Below are positions 40,322 through 49,232 of a DNA stretch of 64,000 nucleotides, piece by piece; positions within the stretch are counted from its first letter, which is position 1; every line of letters starts with the position of its first letter. The DNA comes from Pedobacter chitinilyticus (GTDB lineage Bacteria > Bacteroidota > Bacteroidia > Sphingobacteriales > Sphingobacteriaceae), in assembly GCF_003313385.1 (NCBI RefSeq), contig NZ_QMHN01000004.1, positions 2,531 through 66,530 on the forward strand. The letters run 5' to 3'. A model generated the notes under the pieces. The model had not been told where the DNA came from. It searched no databases and worked only from the letters and a program-made list of their open reading frames with translations. A program made the translations under genes and the position numbers.

Positions 40322-41794
40322 ATGCTGCAGCAACAAACCATCTGGATTTTAATTGCCGAAATTGCCTATCTCCTTATCTTGGGCATTACTTGTTTCCGTA
40401 TTGTTTTGGATACCCGATCTGGCAGTAAAACTTTAGCTTATTTGTTATTCGCCATTTTTGTGCCCATTGTAGGGATTGCTTTTTACTTCTCCTTTGGGGT
40501 AAATTACCGCAAGCGTAAAATGTACGACAAGAAACTGAATGTAGATGATCAGTTCAAGAAAGAGGTACATCAGCTGTTTCAGGCGCATAACTTAGAGGAA
40601 GCCATTCATAGCGATGAATTGCTGCTCCAATCTGAGCGCTTAATTAAACTGTTGGCGAATAGAAAATCTAATCGGGCTTTCCTGCTACCCAATAACGATA
40701 TCCGTTTATTGTTTAATGGGGAGGAGAAATTCCCTGCGCTGATTGCCGATTTGCAGCAGGCCAAGCATCATATCCACCTTGAGTACTATATTTATGATAA
40801 CGATGAAATAGGGAATACCATTAAAAATATCTTGATAGAGAAAGCCAAGCAGGGGATTAAGGTGCGGGTGATTTATGACGATTTTGGCAGTAAAAGCATT
40901 AGAAGGAACATTGCCAAGGAGCTGAAGGAAAGTGGGGTGGAGGCTTATCCTTTTAACAAGGTGCGTTTATTATTCCTTGCGAACAGGCTTAATTACCGTA
41001 ACCACCGTAAAATGGTGATTATTGACGGGATTGTTGCCTATACTGGCGGTATTAACGTGAGCGATAAGTATATTAATGGGCCTCAAAACGAAGTTTATTG
41101 GCGAGATACCCACCTCCGCATCAAGGGAACGGGAGCCATGGCTTTGCAACAGCTTTTTATTTCTGATTGGAACTTTTGTAGTGATGAGCATCTAACCGTC
41201 ACTGGAAATGAATACTTCCCTTTTAAAAAGATGGAGGTGCATGGAAAGGGTAAATTGCAGGTAATTTCTAGTGGACCTGACTCGGATTTGCCTAATATCT
41301 TGTTCGCTACCTTACAGGCCATTCATACTGCTAAGTCGGAAATATTGCTCACTACCCCTTATTTTATCCCCGATGAAACCTTACAGCAAAGCTTGCTGAT
41401 GGCCGCGATGGGAGGGATTGATGTGAAGCTGCTGGTACCAGAAAAAGGTGACTCGAGGATTGTGGATAGCGTGTCGCGGATTTACTTTGAGGAATTATTA
41501 CAAGCTGGCGTAAAGATTTTCCTTTACAAGCGGGGCTTTATTCATGCCAAAACCTTTGTGGTGGATGGGGTATTGGCTTCGGTAGGTACTGCCAATCTTG
41601 ACTTGAGAAGCTTCGATTTGAACTTTGAAGTATCTACTCTTATTTACGATATGCAGATTGCCGAGCGGTTGCGTACGGCGTTTTACAATGATTTGCAGCA
41701 TAGTGAACAGTTGTTTTATACCCGTTGGATTAAACGTTCGCTATGGATTAAGGGTTTGGAAAGGGTGTTGAGGTTAGTTTCTCCCTTTATGTAG
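40322..41794 (+). CDS. cls: Cardiolipin synthase, phospholipase D family
   Basis: The 490-aa membrane enzyme joins two phosphatidylglycerol molecules into cardiolipin and glycerol. Two N-terminal membrane helices (about residues 8-27 and 38-60) anchor two phospholipase D domains. Both HKD motifs are intact: HRKMVIIDG with H near 228 and HAKTFVVDG with H near 408, each followed by the usual G-x-x-N (GGINVSDKY, GTANLDLRS). The length is normal for bacterial Cls. The gene stands alone, after the terminator of the adhesin operon and before a repeat region. Confidence 0.93.
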   Translation: MLQQQTIWILIAEIAYLLILGITCFRIVLDTRSGSKTLAYLLFAIFVPIVGIAFYFSFGVNYRKRKMYDKKLNVDDQFKKEVHQLFQAHNLEEAIHSDELLLQSERLIKLLANRKSNRAFLLPNNDIRLLFNGEEKFPALIADLQQAKHHIHLEYYIYDNDEIGNTIKNILIEKAKQGIKVRVIYDDFGSKSIRRNIAKELKESGVEAYPFNKVRLLFLANRLNYRNHRKMVIIDGIVAYTGGINVSDKYINGPQNEVYWRDTHLRIKGTGAMALQQLFISDWNFCSDEHLTVTGNEYFPFKKMEVHGKGKLQVISSGPDSDLPNILFATLQAIHTAKSEILLTTPYFIPDETLQQSLLMAAMGGIDVKLLVPEKGDSRIVDSVSRIYFEELLQAGVKIFLYKRGFIHAKTFVVDGVLASVGTANLDLRSFDLNFEVSTLIYDMQIAERLRTAFYNDLQHSEQLFYTRWIKRSLWIKGLERVLRLVSPFM

Positions 41795-41811
41795 TTTGGT
41801 GGTTAGCAGGT

Positions 41812-41990
41812 CCCGTTATCTCGACGGTAGCGGAGAGATCTTTTTAAGTGCAGTGTTGTATGCTAAAAAGAACCTCCCCCTGCCCCTCAAAGAGGTGGAT
41901 ATGCATGATGTAGAAAACCGCATGGTTGCATTAAGCCATCGTTTTAAAACGCAAGTCCAAAGATCTCTCTGCTGCGGTCGAGATGACGAC
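41812..41990. repeat. Inverted pair of dispersed repeats, MITE-like
   Basis: The left arm (CCGTTATCTCGACGGTAGCG, then GAGAGATCTTT) and the right arm (AAAGATCTCTCTGCTGCGG, then TCGAGATGACG) are imperfect inverted copies about 125 bp apart. A 76-codon open frame across it (41796-42026) is an artefact of the repeat. Confidence 0.65.
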
Positions 41991-42039
41991 GATAGAGAAG
42001 GGAGAAGGGGCTCTAACGGCTATTAATAAGTAAATAAAC

Positions 42040-42828
42040 CTAACCTTCTACCAATTTAGTAGGGGCATAGCCAAACAACTTCTTAAACGCAAACGAGAAA
42101 TGGGATAAATCTTCAAACCCCAAATCCAGGTAAATATCCGTTGGCTTTTGTTGTTTTTTAGTGAGCAGAAAATGTGCTTCCTTTAAACGCTTTTGGATGA
42201 GCCATCGACTAGGCGTATCGGCAAATACCTTTAGGAAATCCCTTTTGAAAGAAGAGAGACTTCGGCCAGTGAGGTAAGCAAAACGTTCAATCCCTACATT
42301 AAACTTATAGTTTTTGTTCATAAAGGCCTCTAAATCTATTTTAGCGGGGATGCCGAAATCAAATAGTACATTGGCCAAATCGGGATTGGTTTGTAGTAAA
42401 ATGAGCAGTAGCTCCTCCCTTTTTACCAGGTCAAAAGCACCTTCTATTTGATGGCCACCTTGATAGTAAGGCATTAGCGAACTGACAAAGTGAGGTACTA
42501 AAGGTGTTTTCTGTAGTTCGTAAAAAGCACCCTTGGCTACCGTTCCTGTTTTCTTAATGCCATGTTTTTGTTGGAATTGTTTCAGGAAAGCTTCGTCAAA
42601 AACCACTACTACCTTTTCAAAAGCACCATTGTCCTCGGTTTTAGTATAACGGGCCAAATAGTTTTTTCTAATGAGGCAGTACTCGCCACCCTTAATGGTG
42701 TATTTTTTGTCGCCATCATAAGCCGTGGCATTCCCTTTAGCCAAAAACATAAAGATATGCTCTGGAATAAATTGCTCGGGCGAAATCTCGGGACCGATAT
42801 AACAAGAGGTAATTTCTACAGCTGCCAT
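42040..42828 (-). CDS. AraC family transcriptional regulator
   Basis: The 262-aa protein has a cupin-like N-terminal sensor region (about 20-140) and an AraC-type double helix-turn-helix at about 165-262. The second recognition region (DIYLDLGFEDLSHFSFAFKK) and the closing FGYAPTKL are canonical. Its start overlaps the stop of the upstream metallo-hydrolase gene by one base, so the two are co-transcribed and translationally coupled. Direct repeats before the operon may be its binding sites. Confidence 0.9.
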   Translation of the reverse strand: MAAVEITSCYIGPEISPEQFIPEHIFMFLAKGNATAYDGDKKYTIKGGEYCLIRKNYLARYTKTEDNGAFEKVVVVFDEAFLKQFQQKHGIKKTGTVAKGAFYELQKTPLVPHFVSSLMPYYQGGHQIEGAFDLVKREELLLILLQTNPDLANVLFDFGIPAKIDLEAFMNKNYKFNVGIERFAYLTGRSLSSFKRDFLKVFADTPSRWLIQKRLKEAHFLLTKKQQKPTDIYLDLGFEDLSHFSFAFKKLFGYAPTKLVEG

Positions 42829-43955
42829 TATTTAACTCCTTTCCACCATTGTTTAAATACTTGCGTATCGTTATCAAGCTCCACCTTCTCTCCAATCATG
42901 GGCGTTACCAAAGGTAGGTTTCCTTCCGCTAATCGGCTAATGTCGTTAAGCGGTTCGTCCCATTGGTGCATGGCCAAGGTGAACTTTGAAGAATGCACTG
43001 GGAACAATCTCTTTGCCTTTAAATCTTTAGCTGCTTGTAAAGTTTCGTGCGGTAAAGTATGGATGGCTTGCCAAGCTACATTGTATTGGCCATTTTCCAA
43101 GATCGCCAAATCCATTGGACCAAACTTCTCTCCAATTTGCTTAAAGTGCGTGTCGTAACCACTATCACCACCTATGTAAATTTTGCTTTGTGGTGTCTCC
43201 AAAATATAGGAAGTCCAAAGGGTATTGTTGCGGGTAAAGCCACGACCAGAGAAGTGTCGTCCAGGAACGGTGTGGAGTTTAAATCCATCACCTAAGTTAA
43301 CTTCTTCGTTCCAATCCCTTTCAATCAATTGACTGGGTGCATAACCCCAGTATTCAAAATGTTCACCCACGCCAAGTCCGCAAATCACCGTTTTTACTTT
43401 CGACTTTAGGGCAATGATGGTTTCGTAATCCAGGTGGTCGTAGTGGTCGTGACTGATGACCAAATAGTCGATACTAGGCAAATCATCTACATTGTAAATA
43501 TCAGCACCTTTAAAGGACTTGGTAGTGCCAGGGATAGGCGATGCATTGCCACTAAATACAGGATCGACCAAAAAGCGCTTGCCATTGATCTGCATGAAAT
43601 AAGAAGAGTGGCCAAACCATACCAATACATTTTCATTGGCAGGTAGGTTTAGCAAATCGGTTTTTATCGAAGGCAGGCTGTCTACGGGCTTGCGGCGGGG
43701 ATGGTCTTTGAATAACATGTCGAACATTACGCCCAACATGGAGTAGCCTTCCGTTAAACTAGGCGTATGGTGCAGGTTTTGGAATTTACCATCTTTATAG
43801 TTAGGTGATTGCAGCATGCGCTCTAAACGCTTATCACTGGGTGCTTTGCCAAATTTAGGCGAGCGCATATAAAAATAAGTACCGATGGCCAGTAATAGGA
43901 CCAAGCTTAACAATACGATCATGGTGTATTTAAATATTTTAAGTGTTTTTTTCAT
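42828..43955 (-). CDS. Membrane-anchored metallo-beta-lactamase-fold hydrolase
   Basis: The 375-aa enzyme has an N-terminal membrane helix (about residues 8-29) and an MBL domain similar to the UlaG / NAPE-phospholipase D group. The metal motif SHDHYDHLDY is complete, and GHSSYFMQINGKRFLVDPVF, GGDSGYDTHF and PVHSSKFTLAMHQWDEP match the family. The substrate is unknown; relatives act on phosphodiesters or lactones. It is the middle gene of a three-gene operon with an NAD-binding protein upstream and an AraC regulator downstream. Confidence 0.88.
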   Translation of the reverse strand: MKKTLKIFKYTMIVLLSLVLLLAIGTYFYMRSPKFGKAPSDKRLERMLQSPNYKDGKFQNLHHTPSLTEGYSMLGVMFDMLFKDHPRRKPVDSLPSIKTDLLNLPANENVLVWFGHSSYFMQINGKRFLVDPVFSGNASPIPGTTKSFKGADIYNVDDLPSIDYLVISHDHYDHLDYETIIALKSKVKTVICGLGVGEHFEYWGYAPSQLIERDWNEEVNLGDGFKLHTVPGRHFSGRGFTRNNTLWTSYILETPQSKIYIGGDSGYDTHFKQIGEKFGPMDLAILENGQYNVAWQAIHTLPHETLQAAKDLKAKRLFPVHSSKFTLAMHQWDEPLNDISRLAEGNLPLVTPMIGEKVELDNDTQVFKQWWKGVK

Positions 43956-43967
43956 GGATATCTCGCC

Positions 43968-44639
43968 CTAATTTTTGGCTAATTGCTTAATATCCGAAAC
44001 TTCTAAAATCTGTTTTGGATATCCTTTGGTGATGCTGTTGATCATGGCTTGACCAACCGCTTTCATGGTGCTTACGTTGTTGGGGAATAAGAGTTTAAAA
44101 AAACCGTACATTTTGCCAATGACTTTGTAGTAGCCTTTAACGTTTTGCTGGCCTTCGGTGGGTTTCATCAAACCAGGTCGGAAATGATACAACGTTTCGA
44201 AACCCATTTTAGCGAGGGCATTTTCGGTTTTTCCTTTCACCCTTGCCCACATAATCTTACCTTTTTCGGTGCTATCGGTATGGCTTCCTGAGATAAAACA
44301 AAAAGCAATACTCGAGTTGATTTCAAGCAGCGTTTGGGCAAAAGCCAAAGTCGTATCGTAGGTGATGTAGCCATAATCCTGCTCATTCATTCCTGCAGAA
44401 CTAACCCCTGCACAATAGAAACAAGCATCGTAACCTCGTAACTGTTCTTTCACTTCGTGAAGTTCAAAGAAGCTTGGAACCAATAGTTCCTTAAGCTTGG
44501 GATGAGTTTTGCCACAGGTTTTTCGACCTACTACCAATACTTCGGCAATTTGGGAATTAGCGAGGCTTTCTAATAAAACACCTTCTCCCACTAGCCCAGT
44601 AGCACCTGTAAGGATGACTTTTTCAGCAATGTTATTCAA
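43968..44639 (-). CDS. NAD(P)-binding short-chain-type protein (HTATIP2/YbjT-like)
   Basis: The 223-aa protein begins with a Rossmann motif, VILTGATGLVGEGVLLE, as in atypical short-chain dehydrogenases and HTATIP2-like proteins. CFYCAGVSSAG and FCFISGSHTD are typical of this group. The substrate is unknown. The frame has no ATG before GAT; the start given is a TTG at 44639, which places the Rossmann motif correctly, and an in-frame stop lies 36 bp upstream. It is the first gene of the operon, 12 bp before the MBL gene. Confidence 0.85.
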   Translation of the reverse strand: MNNIAEKVILTGATGLVGEGVLLESLANSQIAEVLVVGRKTCGKTHPKLKELLVPSFFELHEVKEQLRGYDACFYCAGVSSAGMNEQDYGYITYDTTLAFAQTLLEINSSIAFCFISGSHTDSTEKGKIMWARVKGKTENALAKMGFETLYHFRPGLMKPTEGQQNVKGYYKVIGKMYGFFKLLFPNNVSTMKAVGQAMINSITKGYPKQILEVSDIKQLAKN

Positions 44640-44712
44640 TATCTTAAGAATTTCTATTTTCTGTGTATGATAAATTTACGATACAAAAGTCAGCATAAAA
44701 AATAAACATCGC

Positions 44713-44752
44713 TTTGTTAAAAAGTTCAATTTTGTTTTGTTGAAAAGTTCAA
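44713..44752. promoter_or_regulatory. Two direct 17-bp repeats, possible AraC-type site
   Basis: TTTGTTAAAAAGTTCAA (44713) and TTTGTTGAAAAGTTCAA (44736) differ at one base and are 23 bp apart. They lie in the divergent region between the AraC operon and the GH3 gene. AraC proteins typically bind such tandem half-sites. Confidence 0.45.
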
Positions 44753-44881
44753 CCTGTCGTTTGGTGGATAGCTATCTTGGGGCAAGGGTCCATTGTTTAA
44801 CATCTTGAAAGCATTAGTACATAAATGCTGATTAAGTTTTAGCATAATCTACTATCTTTAAAAAAGCTAAAAATATTTACT

Positions 44882-47260
44882 ATGCGTTTCCAGTCTATTG
44901 TTGTCCTAGTGCTACTCGTTTTTGTACTCACCTCATTTACCAAGCCATCGTCTATTTACCGTAAAGGCTGGATAGATTTAAACAAGAATAATAAAAAGGA
45001 TATCTACGAAGATCCCAGCCAGCCGATTGATGCTAGGGTTAATGACTTGTTGAGCCAAATGAACCTGAATGAAAAAACCTGTCAGATGGCTACTTTATAT
45101 GGCTGGAAGCGGATTTTGAAAGATTCGCTGCCTACGCCAGATTGGAAGCATAAAATTTGGAAAGATGGCATTGCCAACATCGACGAACATTTAAATGGTT
45201 TTGTGGGGTGGACCAAGAGAGACGAATCAAAGTTTGCTGCAGACATGAAATATCATGTTTGGGCGATGAATGAAACACAGCGTTTTTTTATTGAGCAAAC
45301 CCGTTTGGGAATCCCTGTTGATTTTACTAACGAAGGAATTAGGGGCATAGAAGCCTATGAAGCTACGGGTTTTCCAACGCAGTTGAACATGGGCATGACC
45401 TGGAACAAATCGTTGGTATATGAAATGGGTAAAATTACAGGATTGGAGGCAAGGGCACTGGGCTATACCAACGTTTATGCGCCTATTTTAGATGTTGCCC
45501 GCGACCAGCGTTGGGGACGTTTGGAGGAGGTTTATGGGGAAGACCCTTTTTTAGTGGGTACTTTGGGCGTACAAATGACCAAAGGGCTTCAAAACAACAA
45601 CACGGTAGCTGCTACAGCAAAGCATTTTGCCGTATACAGTGCCAACAAAGGCGCACGGGAAGGGCTTGCCCGTACTGATCCACAGGTTGCCCCGCGAGAA
45701 GTAGAAGATGTTTTGCTATATCCCTTTAAAAAGGTAATTAAAGAAGCCGACCTGCAAGGCGTTATGAGTTCTTATAATGATTATGATGGAATACCTATTA
45801 CTGGTAGCAAGTATTGGCTAACGGATAGGCTGCGGACAGATTTTGGCTTCACAGGTTATGTGGTGAGTGATAGCGATGCCTTGGAATATTTATACAGCAA
45901 GCACCGTGTGGCGGGCAATTTAAAAGAGGCCGTTTATCAAGCCTTTATGGCTGGCTTAAACGTGCGTACTACGTTTGATAAGCCCGATAGCATTATCATT
46001 TATCTTAGAGAATTGGTGAACGAAGGCCGCATGCCAGTAGATACGCTAAACAATAGGGTAAAATCGGTATTGAAAGTGAAATTTAAGATGGGGCTTTTTG
46101 ACCAGCCTTATGTAAAAGATGCCAATGCTACCCGTAAATTGGTGAATAGTGAAGCTCATCAGGCGGTAGCCTTGCAAGCTTCAAGAGAAAGTATTGTGCT
46201 TTTAAAGAATCAGAATGGTATTTTGCCTTTGCAAAAAAATAAAAAGGTGGCAGTGATTGGCCCAAATGCCACTGATGCCGATTATGCCCATACCCATTAC
46301 GGGCCCCTAAAATCGGTAAGTGTAAATGTACTACAGGGTATTGTCCAAAAACTTGGAGATGCTAACGTAAAATATCGTAAAGGCTGCCATTTGGTAGATC
46401 AAAAATGGCCAGAATCGGAACTTTTGCCAGAGGAACCCAACGAGGAAGAGAGGAAAAGCATTGATAGTGCTGTAAACATTGCCAAACAGAGTGATCAGGT
46501 GATATTGGTGCTTGGAGGAAACACACAGACCGCGGGAGAAAACAAAAGCCGTATCAGTTTGGATCTGACTGGACATCAGCTGTTATTGGCAAAAGAAGTG
46601 GTGAAAACGGGCAAGCCAGTGGTGGTGGTATTCATCGGTTCACAGCCTATCAGTTTTAATTGGATCAACAAAAATGTAAAAGGGATCATTTACGCAGGTT
46701 ATCCTGGCGTTAAGGGTGGTATTGCTATTGCCGATGTGTTGTTTGGCGATTATAACCCTGGCGGGAAAATTACCCTTACTTTTCCCCGTTCAGTAGGACA
46801 AATTCCCATGAACTTTCCCACCAAACCTAATGCACAAAGTGATGCGGGCGAGCATGCCAAAGCCAAAGGATTGCTTTACCCCTTTGGACATGGACTTAGT
46901 TATACCAATTTTACGTACAGCGATTTAAAGATCATCACTCCAGAAATCAATACGGATGGAACGGTGCAGTTAAGCATGACGGTTAAAAATATTGGTGCCC
47001 TAAAAGGTGATGAAGTGGTGCAGCTTTATATCAGGGATAATGTAAGCTCGGTAACTACTTATGAAAAAATACTACGTGGATTTGAAAGGATAACCCTACA
47101 GCCCAATGAAAGTAAGGTGCTCAATTTTACGGTTCCAGCGCACGAACTAGCCCTTTGGAATAGGGAGATGAAGCAGGTTGTAGAGCCTGGAGTATTTACG
47201 GTGATGTTGGGAAGCTCCTCTGAAAACATCAAGCTAAAAGGAAGTTTTGTGGTGAAGTAA
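44882..47260 (+). CDS. Glycoside hydrolase family 3 protein
   Basis: The 792-aa exported enzyme hydrolyses beta-glycosides, most likely beta-glucosides or beta-xylosides. A signal peptide (about 1-23) is followed by the GH3 N-terminal barrel. The nucleophile motif GYVVSDSDAL places the catalytic Asp at about residue 330, and AKHFAVYSANKGAREG is the substrate-binding K-H motif. The C-terminal sandwich domain (VIGPNATDAD, ILVLGGNTQTAGE) and a fibronectin III-like domain (about 685-790, TVKNIGALKGDEVVQLYI) are also present. The likely acid/base Glu near ENKSRISLDL is inferred. It faces the AraC operon and ends adjacent to a convergent small gene. Confidence 0.92.
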   Translation: MRFQSIVVLVLLVFVLTSFTKPSSIYRKGWIDLNKNNKKDIYEDPSQPIDARVNDLLSQMNLNEKTCQMATLYGWKRILKDSLPTPDWKHKIWKDGIANIDEHLNGFVGWTKRDESKFAADMKYHVWAMNETQRFFIEQTRLGIPVDFTNEGIRGIEAYEATGFPTQLNMGMTWNKSLVYEMGKITGLEARALGYTNVYAPILDVARDQRWGRLEEVYGEDPFLVGTLGVQMTKGLQNNNTVAATAKHFAVYSANKGAREGLARTDPQVAPREVEDVLLYPFKKVIKEADLQGVMSSYNDYDGIPITGSKYWLTDRLRTDFGFTGYVVSDSDALEYLYSKHRVAGNLKEAVYQAFMAGLNVRTTFDKPDSIIIYLRELVNEGRMPVDTLNNRVKSVLKVKFKMGLFDQPYVKDANATRKLVNSEAHQAVALQASRESIVLLKNQNGILPLQKNKKVAVIGPNATDADYAHTHYGPLKSVSVNVLQGIVQKLGDANVKYRKGCHLVDQKWPESELLPEEPNEEERKSIDSAVNIAKQSDQVILVLGGNTQTAGENKSRISLDLTGHQLLLAKEVVKTGKPVVVVFIGSQPISFNWINKNVKGIIYAGYPGVKGGIAIADVLFGDYNPGGKITLTFPRSVGQIPMNFPTKPNAQSDAGEHAKAKGLLYPFGHGLSYTNFTYSDLKIITPEINTDGTVQLSMTVKNIGALKGDEVVQLYIRDNVSSVTTYEKILRGFERITLQPNESKVLNFTVPAHELALWNREMKQVVEPGVFTVMLGSSSENIKLKGSFVVK

Positions 47261-47674
47261 CTATCGGTATTTGCGGAAAAAGGCCCAAGCCGTCATGTCC
47301 CAAAACCAACGGTTGGTGTCTACCTTGGTTTCTCCGCAGTCGACCACAGCACTTCTAAAAGCAGCAAACTTTGCAAAGTTTTGTATTGGCCAAACCTTAA
47401 GGTGAGTTTTAAAGCCCAAAGCAATGCGGTAAGCCATCAAATGCCCCCAAATCTCGGCGATTAACGAGGCCTTGCTAATCTTTAAAGGCTTCCCATAATG
47501 TTGCTCGTAGTCATGCTTGATTTCTTCTACCAAGCTAACACAATGTTTGTACAACAAGTTCAATTCCTGTTTTTGCTTGTAGGGTCTAAAATCTATGCTA
47601 ATCACCTTTGGCCTAAAGCTTACTTCGAGGGGTAGGTTTTTGATAAAGTATGTCTTTGTATGTGGTTTGCTCAT
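47261..47674 (-). CDS. Conserved-looking small protein of unknown function
   Basis: The 137-aa cytosolic protein has no signal peptide or membrane segment and no domain I recognise. It is basic and aromatic-rich, with HCVSLVEEIKHDYEQHYGK in the middle and a W-F-W-D-M-T-A-W motif near the end. Its stop codon abuts the stop of the convergent GH3 gene. Confidence 0.65.
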   Translation of the reverse strand: MSKPHTKTYFIKNLPLEVSFRPKVISIDFRPYKQKQELNLLYKHCVSLVEEIKHDYEQHYGKPLKISKASLIAEIWGHLMAYRIALGFKTHLKVWPIQNFAKFAAFRSAVVDCGETKVDTNRWFWDMTAWAFFRKYR

Positions 47675-47701
47675 TTAAAAATAAAACAGATGGTGTAATA
47701 T

Positions 47702-47711
47702 CAAACGTTTG
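47702..47711. promoter_or_regulatory. LacI-type operator-like site upstream of the GH109-like gene
   Basis: The palindrome CAAACGTTTG, in the context ATATCAAACGTTTGCG, lies 118 bp before the start codon. It matches the site at 50301 at 15 of 16 bases. Confidence 0.5.
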
Positions 47712-47828
47712 CGCATCATTCATGGTTCTCAATATTTCCATTTAGCCTCAGTTTTTTCCTAACTTGAGCCTGAAATTTCACCAAGTATATATAAACCTAA
47801 TACAACCAATACAAATAAACTGATTTAA

Positions 47829-49175
47829 ATGGAAAGAAGAGATTTTATCAAAAACGGCGCTTTGGCCACAGCAGGAATGACCATACTACCTACGGGTTCT
47901 TTATTTGCAAAAGATACTGGAAGAGTACGTTTAGGCTATATTGGCGTAGGTGCCCGCGGTATGAACCATATCAAGGAAGGCTTATTAAGAGATGATGTGG
48001 AGATCGTGGCCATTTGTGATACTCAAGAAAGCTCTCTGAAAATCTGTAGAGCTGCCATTGCTAAAGCAGGCAGAACTGCTGCCAAAGAATATACAGGGAG
48101 CTTGGATGCTTATAAAGCTTTAGCTGACCGAAAAGATATTGACGCGATCATCATTTCTACTCCTTGGCAATTTCACCACGCACAGTCTATTTATGCTATG
48201 AATGCAGGTAAATATGTAGGTTGTGAAGTGATTGCTGGATTAACCGTTGATGAACACTGGGATATTGTAAAAACGTCTGAGAAAACAGGTATGCCTTACA
48301 TGACCTTAGAAAATGTGTGTTACCGCAGAGATGTTTTGGCCGCCTTGAACATGGTAAGGGGTAATGTATTTGGTGAATTAGTTCACTTGGAAGGTGGTTA
48401 TCAGCATGATTTGAGAGAAGTGTTGTTCAATAATGGCAAGCAATACTATGGCGGTGGGGTAGAGTTTGGTCCTAATGCCTTAAGTGAGGCACAATGGCGT
48501 ACGCAGTTCAACATCGATGTAGATGGCGATTTGTATCCAACGCATGGTGTAGGACCCATTATGCAATGTGTGGATATTAATCGTGGCAACCGTTTTACTA
48601 ATTTGGTTTCTTTCAGCTCGAAAGCTTTAGGCTTGGCAGATTATGTAGAGAAAAAGTCGCCAGGGCATCCGAATGCAAAAATTAAATATAAAAATGGTGA
48701 TGTGACCACCACTTTGCTAAACTGCGCTAATGGCGAAACGGTGTTGCTTAGCCACGATACGCATTTGCCAAGACCTTATTCCTTAGGTTTCAGAATTCAG
48801 GGGACTAATGGTTTGTGGATGGACGTTAATAAATCTGTACATATCGAAGGTGTATCAAAGCCGCATTCGTGGGATAAAGCTGAAGAATGGTTTAAAAAAT
48901 ACGATCACCCGCTTTGGAAAAAATACGAAGATAAGGCAATGGGTGCTGGCCACGGCGGTATGGACTGGTTTGTGTTTAATGCCTTTATTATAGCAGTAAA
49001 AGACAAAAAACAAACCCCTATTGATGTTTACGATTCAGTAACCATGAGCGTAATTACGCCACTTTCAACTAAATCTCTTAAAGAAGGGAATAAACCACAA
49101 GCCTTCCCTGATTTTACTAAAGGGAAATGGGCTACCCGCAAAAATACTTTTGCATTAGACGATAGTGGTTATTAA
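47829..49175 (+). CDS. GH109-like / Gfo-Idh-MocA family protein
   Basis: The 448-aa protein has a twin-arginine-type signal (MERRDFIKNG, then GSLFAKD) followed by a Rossmann domain (LGYIGVGARGMNHI, VAICDTQ). The C-terminal part, with ENVCYRRDVLAALNMVR, YPTHGVGPIMQCVDINRGN and GHGGMDWFVFNAF, fits glycoside hydrolase family 109. Known members are alpha-N-acetylgalactosaminidases that use a bound NAD in a redox-assisted hydrolysis. The specificity here is inferred; a plain Gfo/Idh/MocA oxidoreductase is the alternative. A LacI operator-like site upstream and the LacI gene downstream suggest substrate-controlled expression. Confidence 0.88.
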   Translation: MERRDFIKNGALATAGMTILPTGSLFAKDTGRVRLGYIGVGARGMNHIKEGLLRDDVEIVAICDTQESSLKICRAAIAKAGRTAAKEYTGSLDAYKALADRKDIDAIIISTPWQFHHAQSIYAMNAGKYVGCEVIAGLTVDEHWDIVKTSEKTGMPYMTLENVCYRRDVLAALNMVRGNVFGELVHLEGGYQHDLREVLFNNGKQYYGGGVEFGPNALSEAQWRTQFNIDVDGDLYPTHGVGPIMQCVDINRGNRFTNLVSFSSKALGLADYVEKKSPGHPNAKIKYKNGDVTTTLLNCANGETVLLSHDTHLPRPYSLGFRIQGTNGLWMDVNKSVHIEGVSKPHSWDKAEEWFKKYDHPLWKKYEDKAMGAGHGGMDWFVFNAFIIAVKDKKQTPIDVYDSVTMSVITPLSTKSLKEGNKPQAFPDFTKGKWATRKNTFALDDSGY

Positions 49176-49184
49176 AAATACCAA

Positions 49185-49232
49185 ATTAACTTTGGCAATC
49201 TGAGCTTTTAGCGAAGGTTGTCAAAGTTAACT
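49185..49232. terminator. Hairpin between convergent GH109-like and lacI genes
   Basis: TTAACTTTG and CAAAGTTAA, extended to about 13 pairs, form a stem that overlaps the LacI-family stop codon. There is no T run, so it may serve both directions weakly. Confidence 0.4.

Noticed and set aside
41796..42026. 76-codon plus-strand frame
   Set aside because: It lies entirely across the inverted repeat pair and shows no protein features.
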